From NCBI GenBank assembly GCA_963751105.1, contig CAVVTG010000002.1, forward strand, positions 124,001 through 188,000: DNA of 64,000 nucleotides, given 5' to 3'. Position 1 is the stretch's first letter, and each line of letters begins with the position of its first letter. This DNA is from JACVRW01 sp963751105. GTDB lineage: Bacteria > Actinomycetota > Thermoleophilia > Solirubrobacterales > Thermoleophilaceae. Made by a program: the position numbers and the translations under genes. The notes beneath the pieces are model-generated. The model ran no database searches. It saw nothing but the letters and a program-made list of their open reading frames with translations, and had not been told where the DNA came from. Positions 41,993 through 49,491 of this stretch are shown in pieces.

Positions 41993-43513
41993 ATGTCGTA
42001 CTACGTCACCACGCCCATCTACTACGTGAACGGCGAGCCTCACCTGGGCCACGCCTACACGACGATCGCGGCCGACGTGCTGGCGCGACACATGCGCCAG
42101 CGGGGCGAGGACGTCTTCTTCCTGACGGGCACCGACGAGCACGGAGAGCCCGTGGCCCAGGCGGCCGAGGCGCTCGGCATCACTCCTCGGGAGCTGGGCG
42201 ACCGCAACGCCGTCCGCTTCAAGGAGCTGGCCGCCCGTCTGAACGTCACCAACGACTTCTTCATACGCACCACCGACCCGGAGCACATGGCCAAGGTCGC
42301 GGAGGTCGTCCAGCGCATCTACGACAACGGGCACGTCTACGCCGGGCACTACGAAGGCTGGTACTGCCCGCGCTGCGCGGACTTCAAGACGGAGTCCGAG
42401 CTGGAGGACGGCAACCAGTGCCCGATCCACCACATCGTCCTCGAGAAGGAGAAGGAGGACAACTGGTTCTTCCGGCTGTCCGCCTTCCAGGAGCCGCTCG
42501 AGAAGCTCTACGCCGAGCAGCCCGGGTTCGTGGTTCCGCAGAACCGCTACAACGAGGCGCTGTCGTTCATCAAGGGCGGACTGCTCGACTTCTCGCTCAG
42601 CCGGCAGCGGCTCAAGTGGGGTGTCCCCGTTCCGTGGGACTCGTCGCAGGTCATCTACGTCTGGATCGACGCTCTTCTCAACTACTACACCGCCCTCTCG
42701 TACGCCCGGCCAGGCGAGGATCTGACCGCCCGTTTCTGGCCGGCGAGCGTCCATCTGATCGGCAAGGACATCCTGAAGTTCCACGCGATCATCTGGCCGG
42801 CGCTGCTGATGGCCGCGGGCCTCGAGGTGCCGCGCCGCGTGGCCATCCACGGCTACCTGCTGCTGGGCGAGGAGAAGATGTCCAAGTCGCTGGGCAACGT
42901 CATCGAGCCCTTCCGGGTGGCCGACCTCTACGGCGCCGACGCCCTGCGCTTCTACACGTTGCGGGAAGTGAGCTTCGGGGGCGACGGCGAGGTGTCGCCC
43001 GAAGGCTTCGAGACGCGCTACAACAGCGAGCTGGCCAACGAGTACGGGAACCTGGCCAGTCGGACCCTGGCCATGATCGAGCGCTACCGGGACGGGGTCG
43101 TCCCCGACGCCCAGCCTGCCGCGGCGCTGGTGCCCGAGTTCGACGGCCTGGCCGAGCGCGTGTGCGCCCGCATCGACCAGGTGGAGCTCACCGCGGCTCT
43201 GGACGAGATCTGGAGCCGGATCAAGCTGCTGAACGCCTACGTTCAGCAGGAAGAGCCGTGGAAGCTGGCCAAGGACGACGGCCAGGCGGAACACCTCGAC
43301 GAGGTCCTCTACAGCCTCGCCGAGGGTCTGCGAGTGGTGTCGGTGCTCGTGCATCCCTTCGTACCCGAGTCGGCCGAGCGGCTGCTCGAGGTGCTCGGGC
43401 GCACCGACCTTTCCCTGGAGGACGCGCGGCTCGGCGCCGGGAGCGGCGGAGCCAGGATCGGCGAGCTGGGGCAGCTCTTCCCGCGGGTGGAGGCCGAGGC
43501 GCCGGCCGCGTAG
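41993..43513 (+). CDS. metG: Methionine--tRNA ligase
   Basis: A 506-residue class I synthetase. The start YYVTTPIYYVNGEPHLGHAY holds the HIGH-like HLGH (17-20). The zinc insertion has CPRC and later CPIHH, a single-knuckle form. The KMSKS loop is at about 295 (EEKMSKSLGN). The C-terminal anticodon domain includes ELANEYGNLASRTLAM. No C-terminal EMAP-like tRNA-binding domain is present, as in many short actinobacterial MetRS. tatD follows after 12 bases, as in many bacteria. Confidence 0.96.
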   Translation: MSYYVTTPIYYVNGEPHLGHAYTTIAADVLARHMRQRGEDVFFLTGTDEHGEPVAQAAEALGITPRELGDRNAVRFKELAARLNVTNDFFIRTTDPEHMAKVAEVVQRIYDNGHVYAGHYEGWYCPRCADFKTESELEDGNQCPIHHIVLEKEKEDNWFFRLSAFQEPLEKLYAEQPGFVVPQNRYNEALSFIKGGLLDFSLSRQRLKWGVPVPWDSSQVIYVWIDALLNYYTALSYARPGEDLTARFWPASVHLIGKDILKFHAIIWPALLMAAGLEVPRRVAIHGYLLLGEEKMSKSLGNVIEPFRVADLYGADALRFYTLREVSFGGDGEVSPEGFETRYNSELANEYGNLASRTLAMIERYRDGVVPDAQPAAALVPEFDGLAERVCARIDQVELTAALDEIWSRIKLLNAYVQQEEPWKLAKDDGQAEHLDEVLYSLAEGLRVVSVLVHPFVPESAERLLEVLGRTDLSLEDARLGAGSGGARIGELGQLFPRVEAEAPAA

Positions 43514-43525
43514 CTTCTCCCGAAG

Positions 43526-44278
43526 GTGATCGACAGCCACTGCCACCTCGACGCGTGCGAGCCGCCGGACGCCGAACTGGTGGAGCGCGCGCGAGCCGCG
43601 GGGCTCACCCGCCTCGCGACGGTCGGGACGGACGGACCCTCGATCGAGCGGGCGCTCCAGGCCGCCGGCGCCCACGAGGAGGTGATCGCCATCGTCGGTC
43701 GCCATCCCCACGAGACGGAGGGCTTTGCCGCCCGGGACCTGGAAGCCATCGAGGCGGCCGCCATGCACCCGAGGGCGCGGGCCATCGGCGAGACGGGCCT
43801 CGATTACTACCGCGACTACGCTCCGCACGAGGACCAGCGGCGCGCCTTCACGGCCCAGCTCGAGTTGGCCGGGCGGCTGAGCCTGCCGGTCGTCATTCAC
43901 ACCCGTGCCGCCGAGGACGACACCTTCGCCCTCCTGCGCGAGCACGCGCCCGGCCTGCCCGCCGTGATCCTCCACTGCTTCTCGGCGCCGGAGCGGCTCG
44001 AGGAGTGCGTCGAGCGTGGCTACCTCTGCTCAATGGCTGGGAACGTGACCTATCCGAAGGCCAAGGAGCTCCAGGCCGCCGCGCGCGACCTTCCCCCCGA
44101 GCTGTTGCTCGTGGAGACCGACTCCCCCTATCTCGCGCCCCAGCCGGTCAGGGGAAGACCCAACGAGCCCGCCAACGTCGTGCACACCGCCGCCTTCGTC
44201 GCCGAGCTGCGTGGGGTGGCCTTCGAAGAGCTCGAGCGCACGCTGCACGAGAACGCCGAGCGCGTACTCGGACCGTGA
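43526..44278 (+). CDS. tatD: TatD-family metal-dependent hydrolase
   Basis: A 250-residue TIM-barrel hydrolase, usually a 3'-5' exo/endonuclease for DNA. Metal-binding motifs occur in order: VIDSHCHLDAC, the Glu of AIGETGLDYYRD, VVIHTR, ILHCFSAPERL and LLVETDSPYLAPQ. TatD-type DNase genes lie between metG and rsmA in many Gram-positive bacteria, as here. The GTG start is 12 bases after metG and the stop overlaps rsmA (GTGA). Confidence 0.93.
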   Translation: MIDSHCHLDACEPPDAELVERARAAGLTRLATVGTDGPSIERALQAAGAHEEVIAIVGRHPHETEGFAARDLEAIEAAAMHPRARAIGETGLDYYRDYAPHEDQRRAFTAQLELAGRLSLPVVIHTRAAEDDTFALLREHAPGLPAVILHCFSAPERLEECVERGYLCSMAGNVTYPKAKELQAAARDLPPELLLVETDSPYLAPQPVRGRPNEPANVVHTAAFVAELRGVAFEELERTLHENAERVLGP

Positions 44279-45168
44279 CTGGGCCGAGTGGGCCGGCGCC
44301 GGACGGCCTGCCCCGCCAGGCCAGCCTTCGGCGCCTGAGAGCCTTCGCGATTCGCCCCAACCGCGAGCTCGGTCAGAACTTCCTGATCGACGACAACCTT
44401 CTCGGCGTGATCGGGCGCGCGGCCGAGCTCGAGCCCGACGACGTGGTGCTCGAGGTCGGCGGCGGCCTGGGCGTGCTGTCCGAGTACCTCGCGCCCCGGG
44501 TAGCGCACCTGCACGTGATCGAGGTGGACCGGTCGCTCGAGGCGCCGTTGCGCGAAGCGATCGATCCCTTCGGCAACGCCGAGCTGCATCTGGCGGACGC
44601 GGTCAAGCTCAACCTCAGTCAGCTCAGCCCGGCGCCGGACAAGGTGGTGGCCAACCTGCCCTACGGAGTGGCCGCCACGGTCATCCTCAAGTCGATCTCC
44701 GAGCTGCCCGAGGCCCGCCTGTGGGTGGCCATGGTGCAGCGCGAGGTCGGCGAGCGGCTGGCGGCCGCGCCGGGCGGCAAGTCCTACGGCGCCACCTCGG
44801 TGCTGGCGCAGCTGGCCTGCGACGTCCGCTTCCTGCGCCGCGTTCCGCGCACGGTCTTTCACCCCGAGCCCAACGTCGAATCCGCGCTTGTGCTGCTGCG
44901 CCGCATCGGGCCCGCGCCTGCGCCCGCGCTCGTGGCGTTGGTGCACAGCGGGTTCGCCCACCGCCGCAAGGCGCTGGCCGGCTCGCTCGCTCTCGCTCCG
45001 GGCACGGAACGGCAAGCCGGCCGCGAGCTGCGCGACGCCACCCGCGTCGCCCTGGAACAGCTCGGCCACCCAGCCGACGCGCGTGCCGAGCGGCTCCCCC
45101 CCGAGGACTGGCCGCGTCTGGCGACGGCGATCGGGGCCGAGCGCCTGGCGGGGCTGCGCCCGCGCTGA
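44275..45168 (+). CDS. rsmA: 16S rRNA (adenine-1518-N6/adenine-1519-N6)-dimethyltransferase
   Basis: A 297-residue RsmA/KsgA, which dimethylates two adenosines in helix 45 of 16S rRNA. The SAM motifs are RELGQNFLIDDNLLG, LEVGGGLGVLSEYLA and HVIEVDRSLE. The catalytic NLPYGVA motif (NLPY) is intact and VFHPEPNVESALVLLRR marks the usual C-terminal boundary. The reading frame is open far upstream across tatD and metG, but the GTG at 44275 overlapping the tatD stop is the coupled start, giving a normal length. Confidence 0.95.
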   Translation: MTGPSGPAPDGLPRQASLRRLRAFAIRPNRELGQNFLIDDNLLGVIGRAAELEPDDVVLEVGGGLGVLSEYLAPRVAHLHVIEVDRSLEAPLREAIDPFGNAELHLADAVKLNLSQLSPAPDKVVANLPYGVAATVILKSISELPEARLWVAMVQREVGERLAAAPGGKSYGATSVLAQLACDVRFLRRVPRTVFHPEPNVESALVLLRRIGPAPAPALVALVHSGFAHRRKALAGSLALAPGTERQAGRELRDATRVALEQLGHPADARAERLPPEDWPRLATAIGAERLAGLRPR

Positions 45169-45188
45169 GCCCGCCCGCCCGGCATCCG

Positions 45189-45194
45189 TAGCCT
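45189..45194 (+). promoter_or_regulatory. -10 element for ispE
   Basis: TAGCCT ending 7 nt before the GTG start at 45202. Confidence 0.45.
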
Positions 45195-45201
45195 CTCCGC
45201 C

Positions 45202-46060
45202 GTGCTCCTGTATGAGGAGGCCCCGGCCAAGCTCAACCTGGTTCTCCACGTCGGCCCGGTGCGCCCCGATGGGCTCCACCCGCTGTGCTCGCTGTTCGCG
45301 TCGATCGATCTCGCCGACGAGCTTCACGGTCGCCTCGCCGGCCGGCAGGAGGACTCCGTGGAGTGTGAGGGGGTGGCCGGGCCCAACCTGGCCCTGACGG
45401 CGATCGAACGCTTTCGGCGCGACGTCGAACCGGGGCTGCCGGCGGTGAGCCTTCGCATCGACAAGCGGATACCCGTGGCGGCCGGCCTGGGCGGAGGCAG
45501 CGCCGACGCCGCCGCGGCGCTGCGCATCGTGAACCGGATCGCCGGCGACCCGCTCGACCAGGACGGCCTGCGCACGCTGGCCGCGGGACTCGGCTCCGAC
45601 GTGCCCAGCCAGGTGGAGCCCGGCCACGCGCTGGTGTGGGGAGTCGGAGAGCGGGTCGAGCCGGTCGAGCTGCCGCCACTGGCGGCGCTGCTAGTTCCGG
45701 ACCCCGAGGGGCTGTCCACGGCGGCGGCCTACGCCGAGCTCGACGCTCTCGGCGGTGGACGCACGCCCCTGGAGCTCGAGCCGCTGCGCGCGCTCGTGCG
45801 CGGCGCCGCCGCCGACCCGGTCCGGCTGGCGAACGCCCTCGAGAACGACCTGCAGCCGGCCGCGCTCTCGCTGCGTCCCGAGCTCCGGGGCCGGCTCGAC
45901 GGCCTGATGGCGGCCGGGAGCGCTGGGCGCCGCGGTGAGCGGGTCGGGGCCGACGTGCTTCGGGCTCTTCGCCGATCGGGGTGCAGCCAACGAGGCTGCT
46001 GCGACGCTTCCGGGCGCGATCGTGGCGCAGTTCCGCCAGTCGCGGCCCGATCGGGCCTAG
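45202..46060 (+). CDS. ispE: 4-diphosphocytidyl-2-C-methyl-D-erythritol kinase, frameshifted
   Basis: A GHMP kinase of the MEP isoprenoid pathway, 285 residues if one extra base is ignored. It starts EEAPAKLNLVLHVGPVRPDG, has the ATP loop IPVAAGLGGGSADAAAALR and LGSDVP. After RLDGLMAAG the frame breaks at a GGG (45916-45918). Removing one G restores ALGAAVSGSGPTCFGLFADR, the third GHMP motif, and a stop at 46060. As it stands the frame runs on out of phase into the next gene. The N-terminal 238 codons are intact. Confidence 0.88.
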
Positions 46061-46076
46061 CCGGGCGGGGCTCGGG

Positions 46077-46082
46077 TACCGT
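46077..46082 (+). promoter_or_regulatory. -10 element for the DedA-PAP2 gene
   Basis: TACCGT ending 8 nt before the GTG start at 46091. Confidence 0.4.
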
Positions 46083-46090
46083 CGGGCGAA

Positions 46091-47689
46091 GTGTCCGCGG
46101 GGAAGATCGTCGCTGCAGTGGCCGCCGTGCTCGTCGCGGCCTTCGTGGTCTGGCGCTGGCGCAGGCTGTCCGGCGAGCGCAAGGCGATCGGCGTGCTCCT
46201 GGCGCTGGCGCTGGCCGTCTACGCCACGGGCCTTCTCTCCCTGCTCCCCGATCCCAAGAAGGTGATCGAGGACATCGCCGAAGCGCTGGGCCCGTGGACC
46301 TACGCGCTGGTCGGCGTTATGGCCTTCCTGGAGACCGGCGCCTTCGTGGGGCTGGTGGCTCCGGGCGAGACCGTCGTGATCGCCGGAGGAGTGATCGCCG
46401 GTCAGGGCACGATCGAGCTGCTGCCGCTGATCGGGCTCGTGTGGGTCTGCGCGATCCTGGGCGACACCACGAGCTTCTACATCGGGCGTCGTCTGGGACG
46501 CGGCTTCCTGGAGAAGCACGGCCCGCGGGTGAAGATCACCCACGAGCGGCTCGAGCAGGTGGAGAGCTACTTCGACCGCCACGGCGGCAAGACGATCCTG
46601 ATCGGGCGCTTCATCGGTCTGGTGCGCGCGCTGGCGCCGTTCATCGCGGGCTCCTCCGGTCTGGCCTACCGGCGCTTCATTCCCTACAGCATCGTCGGCA
46701 CCGGGCTCTGGGCATCGATCTTCTGCGTCCTGGGCTTCGTCTTCTGGCGCTCCTTCGACCGGGTGGCGAAGATCGCCGGGCAGGCGGTCGTCGGATTCGG
46801 GATCACCGTGGCCGTGATCGTCGGCGTGGTGGTCGTCTATCGCCGCCGAGCCGAGATCAAGGAGTGGTTCCTGTCCCATCAACGCGATCCGCTGGTGCGT
46901 CCCCTGTTCGCCGTCGGCCGCCCGCTGTACCGCCGGGTCATCGGTCCGCTGTGGGAGCGGATCGCTCCTCAGGTCCGCTTCCTCTGGAATCGGGTCACGC
47001 CCGGGGATCTGGGCCTCGAGCTGACCACCGCGCTCGCGGTTGCCGGCATCGGACTGTTCGTGTTCCTCCTCTACGTGTTCGAGCTCTCGGGCGACCTGAA
47101 TCCCACGCCCCTGGACACCGAGACGCTCGATCTCGCCGACCGCCTCTACAACGAGGTGGCGGTGGACATCGCCAAGGTGGTCACCGAACTGGGCGCGCTG
47201 CCCGTGGTCATCGGCCTCGTACTGGCGACCTCGATCCTGCTCGCCACGCGCAGGCGCTGGGCCGAGATCATGGTGCTGGTGGGCGGCCTTGCGCTGATCT
47301 ACGCCACCGTGCAGGTGACCAAGAGCGCCCTGGACCGGCCCCGTCCGGCCGACCCGCTGATCGACACCTCCCTGGCCTCGTTCCCCAGCGGCCACGCCGC
47401 CTACGCCACAGCGTGGATCGTCGTGGCGCTGGTGCTCACTCGGCGTCTGGGCCTGATCACCAACGCCGCGGTCCTGCTCGGCACGGTCGCGATCGTGGCC
47501 GTGGTGGGCCTGTCGAGGATCTACCTGCGCGTGCACTACTGGTCGGACGTGGCGGCAGGATGGGGTCTGGGCTGTGGGATCTTCGCGGCGTTGACGGCCA
47601 TCGTCCTGGTCGTCGAGTACATCCGCAACAATGACTACGAGCGTGAGCCGGATACGCCCCGCGCCCCGCTCGCGCGCGCACCTCGATGA
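46091..47689 (+). CDS. DedA-family / PAP2-phosphatase fusion membrane protein
   Basis: A 532-residue polytopic membrane protein joining two families. The N-terminal half (about 60-260) is a DedA/SNARE-associated domain with FLETGAFVGLVAPGETVVIA and GRFIGLVRALAPFIAGSSG, the hallmarks of DedA lipid transporters. The C-terminal half (about 310-515) is a PAP2 phosphatase with KSALDRPRP, SFPSGHAAYATA and SRIYLRVHYWSDVAAGW, holding all phosphatase motifs. DedA proteins have been shown to move undecaprenyl phosphate or phospholipids across membranes, and PAP2 enzymes dephosphorylate polyprenyl or lipid phosphates. A coupled lipid-carrier recycling role is an inference, supported by ispE next door. 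Confidence 0.88.
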   Translation: MSAGKIVAAVAAVLVAAFVVWRWRRLSGERKAIGVLLALALAVYATGLLSLLPDPKKVIEDIAEALGPWTYALVGVMAFLETGAFVGLVAPGETVVIAGGVIAGQGTIELLPLIGLVWVCAILGDTTSFYIGRRLGRGFLEKHGPRVKITHERLEQVESYFDRHGGKTILIGRFIGLVRALAPFIAGSSGLAYRRFIPYSIVGTGLWASIFCVLGFVFWRSFDRVAKIAGQAVVGFGITVAVIVGVVVVYRRRAEIKEWFLSHQRDPLVRPLFAVGRPLYRRVIGPLWERIAPQVRFLWNRVTPGDLGLELTTALAVAGIGLFVFLLYVFELSGDLNPTPLDTETLDLADRLYNEVAVDIAKVVTELGALPVVIGLVLATSILLATRRRWAEIMVLVGGLALIYATVQVTKSALDRPRPADPLIDTSLASFPSGHAAYATAWIVVALVLTRRLGLITNAAVLLGTVAIVAVVGLSRIYLRVHYWSDVAAGWGLGCGIFAALTAIVLVVEYIRNNDYEREPDTPRAPLARAPR

Positions 47690-47907
47690 GCGATCTCACG
47701 AGCACCGAGCTGACCATCGCGCTGGCCGCCGGCCTGGTGGGAGTCGGCTACCTCTTCTTCATCCTGATCCCGGCCTGGCGCTGCTACGGGCGCCTCTGGG
47801 AGAAGATCGCGGCGAGCTTCCTCACGCTCTTCGTGCTGGCGACCCTCGTCGGCGGCGGAGTGGCGGTGGGTTTCGCGATCGTCTGGTCCTACGACCAGTA
47901 CGCCTGA
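47686..47907 (+). CDS. Small membrane protein, two transmembrane segments
   Basis: A 73-residue protein with two clear hydrophobic helices: LTIALAAGLVGVGYLFFILI and FLTLFVLATLVGGGVAVGFA, separated by a short basic loop (RCYGRLWEK). Its ATG overlaps the stop of the DedA-PAP2 gene (ATGA), so it is translated with it and may be an accessory subunit. No family was recognised. The length and coupling make it a real gene with good probability. Confidence 0.72.
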   Translation: MSDLTSTELTIALAAGLVGVGYLFFILIPAWRCYGRLWEKIAASFLTLFVLATLVGGGVAVGFAIVWSYDQYA

Positions 47908-47967
47908 GCACCCCGCTCACTGCGTGCTCTTTGTCTCGATCCGGGGCGCGGCCCGGCGGTCCGTCGA

Positions 47968-47973
47968 TACGAT
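47968..47973 (+). promoter_or_regulatory. -10 element for the PucR-type regulator gene
   Basis: TACGAT ending 6 nt before the ATG at 47980; leaderless mRNA predicted. Confidence 0.45.
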
Positions 47974-47979
47974 CCGCGG

Positions 47980-49227
47980 ATGGCCGCAAGCCGTGACACC
48001 GCTCCTGCGGCCGCCGCATCGCGCTCCTTTTTGGAGGCGCTCGACGAGGTGTCCGAGGCCGTTGAGGCGGGCGCAGGCCTGCCTTCCGTCGCCCGCGCGG
48101 CCGGCCGTGCGCTCGGCGCCAGCGTGATCGTGCTCGACTCCTCGAGCAGCGTGCTGGCCGTGGCCTGCGCGTCCTCGGAGGACGAGCGGGCGGTGATGGC
48201 CGGCGAGGGCGATACGGACGCGGTGGCGCTCCGGGTGGCAGACGCCACCGTGGGCGAGCTTCGCTACCGGGCGCGCACCGCGCCGCCGCCGGCCGCGCTC
48301 CTGCGCCTGGTGAGCAACCTGATCGGCCTCGAGCTGGAGCGTTCCCGGGCCCCCGAGCGCGCCAGCGAGGAGGCGGTGGCCGACTTTCTCGGTGACCTCC
48401 TGGGACGCCGGCTCACCGACCGCGAGAACATAATCGCCCGCGCAGGGGAGCTCGGCTGTGAGCTCGGCTCGGGTGCCACGGCGCTCGTGGTGAGAGCCCG
48501 CCCGCACCACCCCGAGGAGGGTGACTGGAGAGCCCGTGTGGTGATGTTGGCCGAGCGCGGCGCCCGGGCGATCGAGCGAGGGGCTCTGGCCGCTCTCACC
48601 GACATGCGCGACGAGCGCGAGCTCGTGATCTTCGTGCCGGACGACAGCGGCTCGGCCGGCCGCCGCGCCGCCGGCGCGGTGCTGCGCGAGCTCGAGGCGA
48701 ACCTGGACGGCTTCGCTCTCACCGTCGCCCGCTCGCGCCACACCACGGACCCCGCCGATCTGCACCGTGCCGGCGCCGAGGCGCTCCTGGCCGCCAACGT
48801 GGCCGAGGCGCGGGCACTCACCGAGCTGTCGTTCGAGGAGACCGGGGCGTACCGCCTGCTGCTGCCGGCCATGAGCGAGGACCCGCGAGAGCTGCAGGGC
48901 TTCTTCGACGAGACCGTGGCCCCACTCGTGACCTACGACTACCAGTACGAGACCGAGCTCGTCCGCACGCTCGAGGCGTTCCTCGACGCCGACGGCAACG
49001 TCGCCAAGACCGCGGAGCGGCTCTACACCCATCGCCACACGATCCGCTACAGGCTCGAGCGGGTGAAGGAGCTCAGCGGCCTGGACGTGTCCTCCACCGA
49101 CGGCCGCGAGCGCCTGTCCCTCGGCCTCAAGGCGATGCGCGTGCTTGGCATCGTGCCCCCGGGCGGACCCGCCCAGGAGAAGGGCTCCGAGGCCGGCCGC
49201 GTGCCGAGCCAGCACAAGGACAGGTAG
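47980..49227 (+). CDS. PucR/CdaR-family transcriptional regulator
   Basis: A 415-residue regulator. The N terminus (about 15-115) is GAF-like, a degenerate sensor. The middle contains the GGDEF-like module of the CdaR type. The C-terminal PucR helix-turn-helix is clear: LVRTLEAFLDADGNVAKTAE, then RLYTHRHTIRYRLERVKELS and RLSLGLKAMRVLG. Family members activate purine, amino-acid or sugar-acid catabolism genes, but no such genes are adjacent. The ATG is fixed by the -10 box 6 nt upstream. Confidence 0.87.
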   Translation: MAASRDTAPAAAASRSFLEALDEVSEAVEAGAGLPSVARAAGRALGASVIVLDSSSSVLAVACASSEDERAVMAGEGDTDAVALRVADATVGELRYRARTAPPPAALLRLVSNLIGLELERSRAPERASEEAVADFLGDLLGRRLTDRENIIARAGELGCELGSGATALVVRARPHHPEEGDWRARVVMLAERGARAIERGALAALTDMRDERELVIFVPDDSGSAGRRAAGAVLRELEANLDGFALTVARSRHTTDPADLHRAGAEALLAANVAEARALTELSFEETGAYRLLLPAMSEDPRELQGFFDETVAPLVTYDYQYETELVRTLEAFLDADGNVAKTAERLYTHRHTIRYRLERVKELSGLDVSSTDGRERLSLGLKAMRVLGIVPPGGPAQEKGSEAGRVPSQHKDR

Positions 49228-49281
49228 TCCGGCGAGCGCGCGGTGCGCGCGAGCCTCCGCCTACCGTCTCGAGGGGACTGG

Positions 49282-49287
49282 TACGGT
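49282..49287 (+). promoter_or_regulatory. -10 element for tRNA-Gln
   Basis: TACGGT ending 13 nt before the first base of the tRNA, a normal distance for a short 5' leader removed by RNase P. Confidence 0.4.
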
Positions 49288-49300
49288 CGCGGCGCACCAC

Positions 49301-49375
49301 TGGGGAGTGGTGTAATTGGCAGCACGGGTCACTTTGGATGATCAAGCGGATTGGGTTCGAATCCCCCCTCCCCAG
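49301..49375 (+). tRNA. tRNA-Gln (anticodon UUG), atypical T arm
   Basis: The acceptor stem TGGGGAG/CTCCCCA pairs at all 7 positions with discriminator G. The D arm is GTGT-AATTGGCA-GCAC. The anticodon arm is GGTCA-CTTTGGA-TGATC, giving UUG for glutamine. The T loop TTCGAAT is normal, but the stem TTGGG/CCCCC has only three pairs and two T-C mismatches, and the variable region is 2 nt longer than usual. An alternative GGATT/AATCC pairing exists but places TTC wrongly. CCA is not encoded. It may be functional or slightly decayed. Confidence 0.8.
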
Positions 49376-49476
49376 CTGGATGCCGGGCGTCCGCCCCGCT
49401 GATCCCTACGTTCTGCACGACATACATGCCAGATGTAGGGACGAGTGTCCGCGAACAGGGACTGCGTCCCGCCTTG

Positions 49477-49482
49477 TACCCT
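49477..49482 (+). promoter_or_regulatory. -10 element for glmU
   Basis: TACCCT ending 9 nt before the ATG at 49492. It lies in the loop of a small inverted repeat, CCCGCC (49468-49473) and GGCGGG (49483-49488). Confidence 0.45.
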
Positions 49483-49491
49483 GGCGGGCCC

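Noticed and set aside
41533..45168. A 1211-codon open frame running through the M23 peptidase, metG, tatD and into rsmA.
   Set aside because: Only its last 297 codons are a real protein (RsmA). The rest is Arg/Gly/Pro-rich shadow sequence opposite clear genes in other frames.
45202..47634. An 810-codon frame joining IspE to sequence across the DedA-PAP2 gene.
   Set aside because: After the ispE frameshift the translation is low-complexity and overlaps the real DedA-PAP2 frame.
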